Assembly: GCF_013372105.1 (NCBI RefSeq)
Contig: NZ_CP053825.1
Coordinates: forward strand, 310,001 to 374,000
Reading direction: 5' to 3'
Origin: Campylobacter armoricus
GTDB taxonomy: Bacteria; Campylobacterota; Campylobacteria; Campylobacterales; Campylobacteraceae
DNA: 64,000 nucleotides
This document shows, one piece after another, positions 8,401 to 17,131 of the stretch. Position 1 is the stretch's first letter, and each line of letters begins with the position of its first letter. The notes under the pieces are model-generated. The model made no database searches and was not told where the DNA came from. It saw only the letters and a program-made list of their open reading frames with translations. A program made the translations under genes and the position numbers.

Positions 8401-9575
8401 GGCATCAAAAGTATATCTACTAAATCATTTTGTTTTATATCATCATTTGCTATCATAAGCGCAGCTTTGTTATTTAGGTTGTTTATGATGGCACTTGAGC
8501 CTTCTTTTTTGCCTTTTAAATTCGCATAAATTTTTCCATCTTTAAATTCCACATTGCAAGCTACAAATTCTAAATGTGGGCTTTTTTTCTTATAATCAGT
8601 ATTTAAAAATGCTTTAAAGGCATAGTCTTTTTCTTGCAAAAGCCAAGCATTTAAAAGTTCTCGAACATATAAATTAAACATTACCATCGCTGAATATGGA
8701 AAACCAGGCAAGGCAAAGATAAATTTATCTTCAAATTTAGCTATTTTTATATGTTTTCCTGGTTTGACATTTACTTTATCTATAATGATTTGATATTCTT
8801 TTATAGCTTGTTTTAAAAAGTCAAAATCACCCATAGAAACTCCACCTGTAGTGATTAAAATATCGCAAGAATTTAAAGCTTGTTTTAAAGTAGAATTTGT
8901 TTTTTCTTTATCATCTTTTAAAAGTGGAAAAATTCTAACATCACAATTTAATTTTTTTGCCATATTTGCTATGGCTACATGATTTGATGAGCGAATTTGT
9001 GCAGGATTGTCTAAGCTTTCTCCAAGATCTTTTATCTCGCTACCACTACTTAAAACACCTATTATAGGTTTTATGAAAACACTTATATGAAAATATCCAA
9101 GTTCAGCTAAAAGTGCTATTTCACTATAATTTATCTTTGTGCCTTTTTTTAGCAAAATTTCACTTTTTTTATAGCTTTCTCCTATTTTTCTTACAGCAAA
9201 GCCTTCGCTAACTTTTTCTTTTATGATTAAAGTATCTTCTTTTACTTCTACTTTTTCTATAGGTATTAAAGTATCACTTCCTTCGCTCATCAATGAGCCC
9301 GTAAAGGTTTTAACACATTCTTTATCTTTTAAATTAAAACTAGGAAAAATTCCTGCAGGAATTTCTCCTATGATCTTTAAATTCTCATTTTGATCTTTAA
9401 ATTTTATAGCATATCCATCCATAGCTGAAGTTGGAATTTCAGGATAATCTTTTAAAGCTATGATATCTGTTGCTAAAATTCTATCTAAGCATTCTGTTAA
9501 TGCTATTTTTTCTATTTTTTCATAAGAATTTATCGCTTGTTTTAAGCTTTTTAAACTATCTTCATAATTTTGCAT
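8397..9575 (-). CDS. moeA: Molybdopterin molybdenumtransferase MoeA
   Basis: MoeA inserts molybdate into adenylylated molybdopterin, the last step of molybdenum cofactor synthesis in the cytoplasm. The 392-aa protein has the family order: ALKDYPEIPTSAMDGYA near the N-terminus, FTGSLMSEGSDTLIPIE, then the MoCF-binding core LITTGGVSMGDFDFLK and KPGKH, and ALPGFPYSAMV. It is the last gene of a leftward moaD-moaE-moeA operon, one base after moaE. The likely client in this window is formate dehydrogenase. Its stop codon overlaps that of hsdM. Confidence 0.95.
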   Translation of the reverse strand: MQNYEDSLKSLKQAINSYEKIEKIALTECLDRILATDIIALKDYPEIPTSAMDGYAIKFKDQNENLKIIGEIPAGIFPSFNLKDKECVKTFTGSLMSEGSDTLIPIEKVEVKEDTLIIKEKVSEGFAVRKIGESYKKSEILLKKGTKINYSEIALLAELGYFHISVFIKPIIGVLSSGSEIKDLGESLDNPAQIRSSNHVAIANMAKKLNCDVRIFPLLKDDKEKTNSTLKQALNSCDILITTGGVSMGDFDFLKQAIKEYQIIIDKVNVKPGKHIKIAKFEDKFIFALPGFPYSAMVMFNLYVRELLNAWLLQEKDYAFKAFLNTDYKKKSPHLEFVACNVEFKDGKIYANLKGKKEGSSAIINNLNNKAALMIANDDIKQNDLVDILLMP

Positions 9576-9576
9576 T

Positions 9577-10017
9577 TTAATCCTTTAAAATTCCAGCGCC
9601 TTTAAGTTTTAAAGAACGCTCTTTTGCATAAATTTTTTCTCCATTTATAACATCGTATTTCCATATAGGAGCACTAGCCTTAAAATCTTCTACAAAATCA
9701 TTTATAAGCTTTAAGCCTAGTTTTCTTTGTTTGCTTAAAACACCAGCAAAATAAGAGCTTTCGTGAATTTTAACTTCACCGATAGAATGAGCAAACATTA
9801 ATATAACATTATCATTTTTTACTCTTTGACACCATTTTTCAAACCAATTTTTAAGCAAAGGCTCGTATATATCAAAGCTTAATGCACTTATGCCACCTTC
9901 ATCTCTTACTATGCCGCAAAATGTTATTAAAGCTCCGCAATTTTGATTTTTAGAAAATTCATACCATTTTGCATAAATTTCATTTATATCTAAAGATCCA
10001 TTATATAGTTCAAACAT
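9577..10017 (-). CDS. moaE: Molybdopterin synthase catalytic subunit MoaE
   Basis: MoaE, with MoaD, adds two sulfurs to precursor Z to make molybdopterin. The 146-aa product has the MoaE signatures GALITFCGIVRDEG and AHSIGEVKIHESS, and KYDVINGEKIYAKER near the end, which carries the active-site lysines. It lies three bases after moaD and one before moeA, so the three are one operon. Confidence 0.94.
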   Translation of the reverse strand: MFELYNGSLDINEIYAKWYEFSKNQNCGALITFCGIVRDEGGISALSFDIYEPLLKNWFEKWCQRVKNDNVILMFAHSIGEVKIHESSYFAGVLSKQRKLGLKLINDFVEDFKASAPIWKYDVINGEKIYAKERSLKLKGAGILKD

Positions 10018-10020
10018 TTA

Positions 10021-10242
10021 TCAACCTCCACAAACTGGTGGAAGTAAGCAGATTTTATCTCCATCTTTAAAATTTATATTTTCATCAAAAAGCATTTCAT
10101 CATTTAAAGATATAGCACAAAGTTCTAGCCATTCTTTTAAACTTTCGTCTTTTTTTAAAATTTCTTTTAATTGTTTTAAATTTTTTACATCAATTTCTAT
10201 GTTATCTTTGTTGATTGGGCCTAAAAATTCAATTTTTACCAC
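10021..10242 (-). CDS. moaD: Molybdopterin synthase sulfur carrier subunit MoaD
   Basis: This 73-aa ubiquitin-fold protein carries the sulfur as a C-terminal thiocarboxylate. It ends LPPVCGG, the required Gly-Gly terminus, after DGDKICLLPP. It is the first gene of the leftward moaDE-moeA operon and starts about 65 bases from the divergent nspC. C. jejuni has a multicopper oxidase gene in this position between nspC and moaD; it is absent here. Confidence 0.92.
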   Translation of the reverse strand: MVKIEFLGPINKDNIEIDVKNLKQLKEILKKDESLKEWLELCAISLNDEMLFDENINFKDGDKICLLPPVCGG

Positions 10243-10306
10243 TAATTTTCCTTAAAATTATTTATTAGTTTATATAATATCAAAAATCAAATAAAAAAGG
10301 TCATTA
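10243..10306. promoter_or_regulatory. Divergent moaD/nspC promoter region
   Basis: A TATAAT box at 10273-10278 and an AAGG ribosome site near 10297 serve nspC. On the other strand an AAGGAAAA site precedes moaD. No operator is obvious. Confidence 0.6.
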
Positions 10307-11470
10307 ATGCAAATTAAAAATTATTTAGATAATGATTTTAAAACGCCAGCTTATATAGTAGAAGAAAATAAGCTGAGAAAAAATTGCGAACTTTTAGCTA
10401 AAGTAAGTGAGCAAAGCGGTGCAAAAATTTTACTTGCTTTGAAAGGTTTTGCTTTTTCAGGTGCTATGGATATAGTTGGTGAGTATTTATCAGGATGCAC
10501 TTGTAGTGGTCTTTGGGAAGCAAAATTTGCAAAAGAATATATGAACAAAGAAATTCATACTTTTTCACCTGCTTTTAAAGATGATGAAATAGATGAGATT
10601 ATAGAGCTTTCACATCATATAGTATTTAACTCTTTTAATCAGTTTAAAAAATTTAAAGGCAAAGCAAGTCACAAACCTCTTGGTTTGCGTTGCAATCCAG
10701 AGCTTTCTGTGGCCCCAAAAGAAATTTATAATCCTTGTGGAAGGTATTCAAGACTCGGTATCCGTGCTATTGATTTTGAAAATGAAGATTTAACTTATGT
10801 AAGCGGACTTCATTTTCATGCTTTATGTGAAGAAAGTGCTGATTCTTTAGAGCTAGTTTTAAAAGCTTTTGAAGATAAATTTGAAAAATATATTAAAAAA
10901 ATGAAATGGATAAATTTTGGTGGCGGTCATCATATAACTAAGCAAGGTTATGATGTAGAAAAACTTATAAATCTTTGTAAGAATTTTTCTGATAAATACG
11001 GAGTGCAAGTATATCTTGAACCAGGAGAAGCTATTGGATGGCAATGTGGTACTTTGGTAGCAAGTGTAGTAGATATAATAAAAAATGAAAAAGATATAGC
11101 TATTTTAGATACTTCAAGTGAAGCTCATATGCCAGATACCATAATAATGCCTTATACTAGCGAAGTTTTAAATGCAAGAATTTTATCAAGTCGTGATGGT
11201 GAAAAATATAATGAGTTATCAAAAGATGAATTTGCATATTTGCTCGGTGGTAATACTTGTTTAGCAGGAGATATAATGGGAGAATATGCTTTCAAAGATA
11301 AGTTAAAAATAGGTCAAAAGATAGTATTTTTAGATCAGGCTCATTATTCCATAGTAAAAAATACAACATTTAATGGCGTTATTTTACCAAATTTAATGTT
11401 CTTAGATAAAAATGGAAGATTAAATATGGTTAGAGAATTTGGATATGAGAATTATTCAAAAAGAAACTAA
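10307..11470 (+). CDS. nspC: Carboxynorspermidine decarboxylase
   Basis: NspC is a PLP-dependent, alanine-racemase-fold decarboxylase that converts carboxyspermidine or carboxynorspermidine to the polyamine, the last step of the campylobacterial spermidine route. The 387-aa protein has the PLP lysine in LLALKGFAFSG (K46), GLHFHALCEES, NFGGGHHIT for phosphate binding and YLEPGEAIGWQCG. The C-terminal barrel includes LGGNTCLAGD. Length is normal. It is followed by 134 AT-rich bases before fdhC, so it is probably transcribed alone. Confidence 0.94.
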   Translation: MQIKNYLDNDFKTPAYIVEENKLRKNCELLAKVSEQSGAKILLALKGFAFSGAMDIVGEYLSGCTCSGLWEAKFAKEYMNKEIHTFSPAFKDDEIDEIIELSHHIVFNSFNQFKKFKGKASHKPLGLRCNPELSVAPKEIYNPCGRYSRLGIRAIDFENEDLTYVSGLHFHALCEESADSLELVLKAFEDKFEKYIKKMKWINFGGGHHITKQGYDVEKLINLCKNFSDKYGVQVYLEPGEAIGWQCGTLVASVVDIIKNEKDIAILDTSSEAHMPDTIIMPYTSEVLNARILSSRDGEKYNELSKDEFAYLLGGNTCLAGDIMGEYAFKDKLKIGQKIVFLDQAHYSIVKNTTFNGVILPNLMFLDKNGRLNMVREFGYENYSKRN

Positions 11471-11604
11471 AAGTAATATTTCTTTAAAGTTTTTTTTAAA
11501 TTTATGTTTTTTAAATAAAACTTTTTTTAAAATAGAAATGGAAACTGAAAATTAATAAAACTACAATGCCATTTTAGTAGGCTTGTAATATTTAGGAGTG
11601 ATTG

Positions 11605-12534
11605 ATGCATAGGATTATGTTGGCTCTTTTAGCCTGTTTTAACTTTCTATTTGCTCAAGATATGTTTGATGCAAAAAACACTCAAATTTGGGATGTTCAA
11701 AGAGTGTTAAATATAGAAAGTTATCAAAATTTTGGTGCCTTGTGGACTAAATTGCAAGGTGAGTATATTGCAAGTGCTGTTTTGATTATACTTATAGTGG
11801 TTATTTCGGCTTTTGCATTACATTATATGGTTATAGGACCAAAGAAATTTTCCCATGATGGTAAGAAAATTTATGCTTTTTCAGTATTTGAAAGATTGTT
11901 TCATTTTGTAGCGGCAATTTCTTGGATTATACTTGTGCCAACTGGACTTATAATGATTTTTGGCTCATATTTTGGTGGAGGATTTTTCGTAAGAATGTGT
12001 AAAAACTTACATGGTATCGCTACTATTTTGTTTATCATTTCTATTATTCCTATGTTATTGTGTTGGATTAAAAGAATGCTACCTGCAAGTTATGATTTAA
12101 GATGGATGATGATAGTTGGCGGTTATTTAAGTAAAGAAAAACGCCCCGTTCCGGCAGGTAAATTTAATTTTGGACAAAAATCTTGGTATTATATAGCAGT
12201 TTTTGGTGGTTTTGTGATGATAATTACCGGTGCATTTATGTTTTTCCTTGATTTTAATTCTACTTCACTTCAGTCATTTTTTGGGGTTTCTCATATAGAT
12301 ATTTTAAGAGCTTCAGCTATTATACATAATATCCTAGGAATTTTATGTGCAGTATTTTTTGCCATTCATATTTATATGGCTGTATTTGCTATTAAAGGAA
12401 GTATCCATTCTATGATTAATGGTTATAAAGAAGAAGAAGAAGTTTATATTTTACATTCTTATTGGTATAAAGAATTAAGTGATAAAAAGCAAATCAATCC
12501 ATCTTTTACTTATGATTCGAAAACAAAATTTTAA
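11605..12534 (+). CDS. fdhC: Formate dehydrogenase cytochrome b (gamma) subunit
   Basis: This membrane subunit passes electrons from FdhAB to menaquinone. The 309-aa protein begins with a signal-like segment (MHRIMLALLACFNFLFAQ), followed by a periplasmic stretch. Four strong membrane helices of the FdnI/FdoI cytochrome b556 type follow, starting near residues 60, 100, 140 and 195. Candidate haem histidines are in FERLFHFVAA, NLHGIATIL, AIIHNILG and FAIHIYMA. The ATG at 11605 has AGGAG seven bases upstream; a TTG at 11602 is less likely. In C. jejuni fdhC follows fdhB, whereas here it leads the cluster and no fdhC lies downstream of fdhB. Confidence 0.92.
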   Translation: MHRIMLALLACFNFLFAQDMFDAKNTQIWDVQRVLNIESYQNFGALWTKLQGEYIASAVLIILIVVISAFALHYMVIGPKKFSHDGKKIYAFSVFERLFHFVAAISWIILVPTGLIMIFGSYFGGGFFVRMCKNLHGIATILFIISIIPMLLCWIKRMLPASYDLRWMMIVGGYLSKEKRPVPAGKFNFGQKSWYYIAVFGGFVMIITGAFMFFLDFNSTSLQSFFGVSHIDILRASAIIHNILGILCAVFFAIHIYMAVFAIKGSIHSMINGYKEEEEVYILHSYWYKELSDKKQINPSFTYDSKTKF

Positions 12535-12554
12535 TTTTTCTTGATTTTTTTGAA

Positions 12555-12594
12555 TTTTCCTTGTTATAATCTAATAAAAATATAACAAGGAAAA
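12555..12594 (+). promoter_or_regulatory. Inverted repeat covering the torD ribosome site, with an internal promoter
   Basis: Perfect 14-base arms TTTTCCTTGTTATA (12555-12568) and TATAACAAGGAAAA (12581-12594) are separated by 12 bases. The right arm contains the AAGGA ribosome site of the TorD gene (ATG at 12598). A TATAAT box at 12565-12570 overlaps the left arm. Transcripts reading in from fdhC could fold and hide the site, while transcripts from the internal promoter would lack the left arm. Confidence 0.6.
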
Positions 12595-12597
12595 ACT

Positions 12598-13278
12598 ATG
12601 ATTGAAGATATCGATCTTTCGCGTAAATATTTTTATGAATTTTTTTCAAAAGCTTTTAATTTTATTGATGAAAGTGAATTTGAAATTTGGCACGAGCAAA
12701 TTTTAGTTTTAGCTCAAAATCCTTTAGATGATAGTTTAAAACCTGATTTTGAAAAGCTTGGCGCGTGTGATTTTACTAGTTTTAAAGAAGAACAAAATGG
12801 GGTTTTTTTTGATTTTTCTTATGTAAATGTTCCAATCAGCGCTTCTTTTTATGATGAGGGTAGAGATGATGGTAAAATGAAAATACAAGCTTGTGATATT
12901 ATCAGAAAAACAAAATTTAGAAAAAATGAAGAATGCAAACAAAGTGAAGATGAATTTGGATTTTTATTTGCTTTTATGGCAAGTATTATAGAATATGATT
13001 TAAAGATAGCTCAGCAATTATTTCGCTTTGTAATTAATCCTGTTGTTGATGAATTTATAGAAAAACTTCAAATTCATAAAAACTCAAATCTCTATATATC
13101 CATAGCAAACATTATGAAAGTTTTTTTTCAAAATGAAAGAGCTTATTTAGAAGTACAAGCGCCTGCTAAAAGAGAAGGTAAAAGCATTGCTGATGAAGCT
13201 TTACAAAGACTTCCTTATGAACCGAGGCTTCCAACCAAATTTAGCAAAACAAACATAGAAGAACTAAGTAAATTATAA
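12598..13278 (+). CDS. TorD/DmsD-like chaperone for formate dehydrogenase
   Basis: A 226-aa, mostly helical cytoplasmic protein of the TorD/NarJ chaperone family. Such proteins bind the twin-arginine signal of a molybdoenzyme and hold it until the cofactor is inserted. Family traits are the ISRKYFYEFFSKAFN-like N-terminus, the Y-x-x-x-F-V-x-P-like stretch with NVPISASFYDEGRDDG, and FLFAFMASIIEYD. The C-terminal extension (residues 180-226) ends in a PYEPRLPTKF segment. It sits between fdhC and the fdhA genes, which points to FdhA as its client. It has its own TATAAT and a hairpin over its ribosome site. Confidence 0.85.
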   Translation: MIEDIDLSRKYFYEFFSKAFNFIDESEFEIWHEQILVLAQNPLDDSLKPDFEKLGACDFTSFKEEQNGVFFDFSYVNVPISASFYDEGRDDGKMKIQACDIIRKTKFRKNEECKQSEDEFGFLFAFMASIIEYDLKIAQQLFRFVINPVVDEFIEKLQIHKNSNLYISIANIMKVFFQNERAYLEVQAPAKREGKSIADEALQRLPYEPRLPTKFSKTNIEELSKL

Positions 13279-13279
13279 A

Positions 13280-13313
13280 ATAATATGTATTTTGTTACAA
13301 AAATACATATTAT
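13280..13313. repeat. Perfect 14-bp inverted repeat upstream of the fdhA genes
   Basis: Arms ATAATATGTATTTT (13280-13293) and AAAATACATATTAT (13300-13313) flank GTTACA. It lies just after the torD stop and 140 bases before the Tat-target gene. No T-run follows, so it is more likely an operator or message-processing hairpin than a terminator. The core ATATGT, TTTGTTAC, ACATAT recurs upstream of putA near 19537-19568. Confidence 0.7.
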
Positions 13314-13452
13314 CAAAATCAACTTTTTATGAAAATAAAAATTAAATAAAATATTAAGTGAAAATATGCGAAATTTATCTCGTTTAGTGTGCAAAAGTTT
13401 AGAAAATAAACCTTTGTGAATTATTCTTTACTTTTATTTCAAAGGAGAGAGC

Positions 13453-13656
13453 ATGGAGGCTAACCAAAGAAGAGATTTTTTAAAAAAATCTTTAAAAATT
13501 GGTGCTTTAGGTGTGGTAGCTGGTGCAAGTGTTAGTGCTTTAGCTAAAGAAGACTGCCAAGAACAAAATAGTGTAGTTTTGGGTAAAAGTACAAAAAAAG
13601 AGATACTTTATAAAAAAACTATGCACTGGGAAAAGTATTACAAAATAGCTTATTAA
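13453..13656 (+). CDS. Small twin-arginine protein of the formate dehydrogenase region
   Basis: A 67-aa protein with a clear Tat signal: QRRDFLKKSLKIGALG followed by a hydrophobic run and an ALA cleavage site near residue 31. The mature part is only about 35 residues, ends MHWEKYYKIAY and contains one cysteine. It matches the small family of Tat targets found just before fdhA in Campylobacterota and other proteobacteria, whose role in formate dehydrogenase assembly is not settled. AAGGAGAG precedes the ATG. fdhA begins 15 bases later, so the two are cotranscribed. Confidence 0.88.
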   Translation: MEANQRRDFLKKSLKIGALGVVAGASVSALAKEDCQEQNSVVLGKSTKKEILYKKTMHWEKYYKIAY

Positions 13657-13671
13657 AAGGAAAGGAAAGTC

Positions 13672-16494
13672 ATGGCATTGGCAAGAAGAAATTTTCTAAA
13701 GCTTGCTGGTATTGCTAGTCTTGGAAGTGCAGCTTTTGGTAGTGAAAATAAAGCTATTAGAGCTGCTAGTGAGCAAGAAGTAGCAAACCCTTATCCAGAT
13801 TCTAAGATTGTAAGAACAATCTGTAGTATCTGTAGTGCAGGCTGTGGAATCAAAGCAGAAGTACAAGATGGAGTTTGGGTGCGTCAAGAAAACGCTATAG
13901 AACATCCTATTTCACAAGGATCGCACTGCTGTAAAGGGATAGATCAAATTGATCTTACTAAATCAAAACAGCGTATTAAATATCCTATGAAAAAAGAAAA
14001 CGGCAAATGGGTGCGTTTGACTTGGGAGCAAGCTATCAATGAAATTGGTGATAAAATGCTTGAAATCCGTAAAGAAAATGGACCCGATAGTGTTATGTTT
14101 TTAGGTTCGGCTAAATTTAATAACCAACAAGCTTATTATTTTAGAAAATTTGCAGCATTTTGGGGTACTAATAATATAGACCACGTTGCTAGAATTTGAC
14201 ACAGCGCAACAGTCGCCGGTGTGGCGAATACATGGGGTTATGGCGCTATGACAAATCATTTTGGTGATGTGACTAAACACTCAAAAATGATGATTATTTT
14301 TGGTGCAAATACTGCTGTGGCAAATCCTATTGGATTTAAACACTTATTGCAAGCAAAAGATCGTAATAATGCTAAATTAGTAGTTGTAGATCCTGTATTT
14401 ACAAAAACTGCAGTACATGCTGATGAATATGTAAGAATTCGTCCAGGAACTGATATAGCTTTAGTTTATGGTATGCTTCATTTAATATTCAAAAACAGTT
14501 GGGAAGATAAAGAATTAATCAAAACTAGAACTTATGGGGTTGAAGAAATAAAAGCAGAAGCTGCAAAATGGACTCCAGAGATTGTAGAAGATGTAACAGG
14601 TGTTCCAGCTACTCAACTTGAAAAAATTACAAGAATGTTAGCTACAATCAAACCTGCTACGCTATTTTGGGCTTTAGGTATTACTCAACACTCAGTAGGT
14701 AGTTCTAATACAAGAATTCTAGCTATCTTGCAACTCGTTCTTGGTAATATAGGCAAACCAGGTGCGGGAACAAACATCATCAGAGGTCATGATAATGTTC
14801 AAGGTGCTACTGATATGGGTTGTTTAGCTGATACTTTACCAGCTTATTATGGACTTGATGATAATGCTTGGAATCATTTTTCTAATGTATGGAATGTAGA
14901 AAGAGAGTATTTAAATTCAAGATTTTATTCTAAAGAATGGATGCATGAAAAAGGCTTTTCACTAGCAAAATGGTGGCAAGGTGTTTTACATGAAGAAAAA
15001 ACTTATTCAAACTCACCTATTAGAGTGCTTTGGGTGCAAGGAACGGGTATTACTTCTATGGCACATACGGTAAAAATTCAAGAAGCACTTAAAAAGCTTG
15101 ATATGATAGTAATTGCTGAGCCTTTTGTAAATGAAGTAGCAGTTTTAGCAGATCGTCCTGATGGTATTTATATTATTCCTGCTTCAACTCAATTTGAAAC
15201 AGAAGGTTATGTGACTGCAACTAACCGTGCTATGCAATGGCGTTCTCAAGTAGTAAAACCAATTTATGAAAGTAAAGAAGATCAAGAGATTATGTTTGCT
15301 TTTGCTAAAAAATTCGGTTTTTATAAAGAATACACTCGTGGCATGAAAATGGAATTAAAAGATCATAAACTTATACAAACAAGAGATGATAATGATGATA
15401 ATTTCATATGGCCTGATGATGCTACAAGAGAAATGAGCAATGGTCTTTTAAGCATAGGTTTAAGAGGTATTTCAGCTGAGCGTTTAAGAAAGCATCAACA
15501 AAATTGGGAACATTTTGATCCTGATACTCAAAGAGGTCTTGGTGGAGAAGTTAAGGGTGAGTATTATGGTTTACCTTGGCCTTGTTGGGACAAGCAACAT
15601 CCGGGAACTTCTATCATGTGGAATACAGATATTCCTTATGAAGAAGGTGGTATGGGCTTTAGAAATCGCTTTGGTTTAGAACATGATGGACATTCTCAGT
15701 TAGCAGATGATAGTTTTACTCCAAAAGGATGTAAAGTTAAAGGCGGATACCCACAAATTACTAAAGAAAATATCGAAAAAGTGTTTAATATCAAACTAAG
15801 CGATAAAGAAAAAGAGCTAATGGGTGCTAGTTGGAGCACAGATATTTCAGGTATTATCTTAGAAAAATGTAGGGAAAAAAGTGCTTGTTGTTTAGGTAAT
15901 GCAAGAGCTAGAATGAAAGTTTGGGAATTTGCTGATCCTATTCCACTACATAGAGAGCCTATACACTCACCGCGCTGGGATTTGGTTAAAAAATATCCTA
16001 CTTGGGGTGATCAAGAGAAAAACTTTAGGGTTGAAAGTAAATTTATTAGTGAGCAGCAAAAAACAGATTGGAGTAAAGAGTTTCCAACTATTATTTCAAG
16101 TATGCGCTTAGTAAATTTAAGTGGTGCGGGTATGCTTGAGCGAACTAGTAAATATCTTGCAGCTATTACACCTGAGATGTTTGCTAATGTACATCCTGAA
16201 CTTGCTTTAAAATATGGTATCAATGATGGTGATATGATGTGGATTCACTCTCCACAAGGGACTAAAATCAAAGTAAAATGTGTTCATAATCATTCTGTAA
16301 CGCCTGATAGAATTTGCTTACCTTATAATTTTGCAGGTATTATGCAAGGGGTAGATTTAAGTTACAATTATCCAGAAGGAACTAAACCTTATACTATAGG
16401 TGAGAGTTCAAATACTGTTACCAACTATGGTTTTGATATTAATACGCAAATTTCTGAATTTAATGCAGGACTTTGCAGACTTGAGAAAGCGTAA
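13672..16494 (+). CDS. fdhA: Formate dehydrogenase catalytic subunit, selenocysteine-containing
   Basis: This 940-aa periplasmic molybdopterin enzyme oxidises formate to CO2. Translation must pass an in-frame TGA at 14197-14199 (residue 176) as selenocysteine: the flanking residues are HVARI-U-HSATVAGVANTWG, the conserved active site of formate dehydrogenases. A Tat signal (ARRNFLKLAGIASLG) opens the protein. An N-terminal 4Fe-4S motif has C51, C54, C58 and C86. Molybdopterin-binding segments follow, including GHDNVQGATDMGCL and a C-terminal dinucleotide-binding domain ending near NTVTNYGFDI. A hairpin just after the TGA is the likely SECIS. Annotation pipelines that read TGA as stop would split it into 175- and 757-aa pieces; it is not a pseudogene. 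Confidence 0.96.
14197..14227 (+). promoter_or_regulatory. Selenocysteine codon and SECIS hairpin of fdhA
   Basis: The UGA at 14197-14199 is followed by a hairpin with stem TCGCC (14213-14217) and GGCGA (14223-14227) and loop GGTGT. The loop begins 19 bases after the UGA and starts with GGU, as in the E. coli fdhF SECIS apex that SelB binds. Confidence 0.8.
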
Positions 16495-16504
16495 GGTGTA
16501 AGTT

Positions 16505-17074
16505 ATGGCTAGAATGAAATTTTATGTAGATAATAATCGCTGTATTTCTTGCTTTGCTTGTCAAGTAGCTTGTTCAAGTGCTCATGAAGTACCAGTAGGT
16601 ATTAATAGAAGAAAAGTAATTACTTTAAATGATGGTATAGAAGGAAAAGAATTTTCAACAACCATTGCGTGTCAGCATTGTACTGATGCACCATGTGAGC
16701 AAGTTTGTCCTGTGAAATGCTTTTATATTAGAGCTGATGGTATTGTTTTGCATGATAAAAAAACTTGTATAGGTTGTGGATATTGTCTTTATGCATGTCC
16801 ATTTGGTGCGCCACAATTTCCAAGAGATGGTGCTTTTGGTATCAAAGGAGAAATGGATAAATGTACTATGTGCGCAGGTGGTCCAGAGCCTACAAATTCT
16901 TATGAAGAAAGAGAACTTTATGGACAAAATCGTATTGCAGAAGGTAAAGTACCTATGTGTGCTGCGGTTTGTTCTACAAATGCACTTTTAGTTGGTGATG
17001 CAGCTGAAGTTAGTGCTATGTATAGAAAAAGAGTTTTGCTCAAGGGTCAAAATTTAGGACTTGATGCAAAATAA
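16505..17074 (+). CDS. fdhB: Formate dehydrogenase iron-sulfur (beta) subunit
   Basis: FdhB relays electrons from FdhA to FdhC through four 4Fe-4S clusters. The 189-aa product has ferredoxin-type cysteine groups in order: CISCFACQVACSSAHE, CQHCTDAPCEQVCPVKC, CIGCGYCLYACPFGAP and CTMCAGG with CAAVCSTNAL near the end. It has no membrane anchor, consistent with a subunit held by FdhA and FdhC. The gene starts 10 bases after fdhA and is followed by a strong terminator, so the fdh transcript ends here. Confidence 0.95.
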   Translation: MARMKFYVDNNRCISCFACQVACSSAHEVPVGINRRKVITLNDGIEGKEFSTTIACQHCTDAPCEQVCPVKCFYIRADGIVLHDKKTCIGCGYCLYACPFGAPQFPRDGAFGIKGEMDKCTMCAGGPEPTNSYEERELYGQNRIAEGKVPMCAAVCSTNALLVGDAAEVSAMYRKRVLLKGQNLGLDAK

Positions 17075-17077
17075 CTC

Positions 17078-17106
17078 AAAGGGTGTTTATAAACACCCTT
17101 TTTTTT
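17078..17106 (+). terminator. Intrinsic terminator after fdhB
   Basis: A perfect 24-base palindrome, AAAGGGTGTTTA (17078-17089) and TAAACACCCTTT (17090-17101), runs into eight T in total. This is the clearest terminator in the window and separates fdhB from modE. Confidence 0.92.
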
Positions 17107-17131
17107 ACTACTTACAATTCAAGGCTAATTC

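Noticed and set aside
12555-12594. The torD hairpin as a third operator for the XRE protein, since both contain CTTGTTA and TAACAAG
   Set aside because: The spacing between half-sites differs (contiguous versus 16 bases apart), and the common part is largely a -10 box; the likeness is probably chance.
14197-14199. Stop codon splitting fdhA, as a frameshift or pseudogene
   Set aside because: The TGA falls exactly at the conserved active-site selenocysteine and is followed by a SECIS-like hairpin; selD and tRNA-Sec are present.
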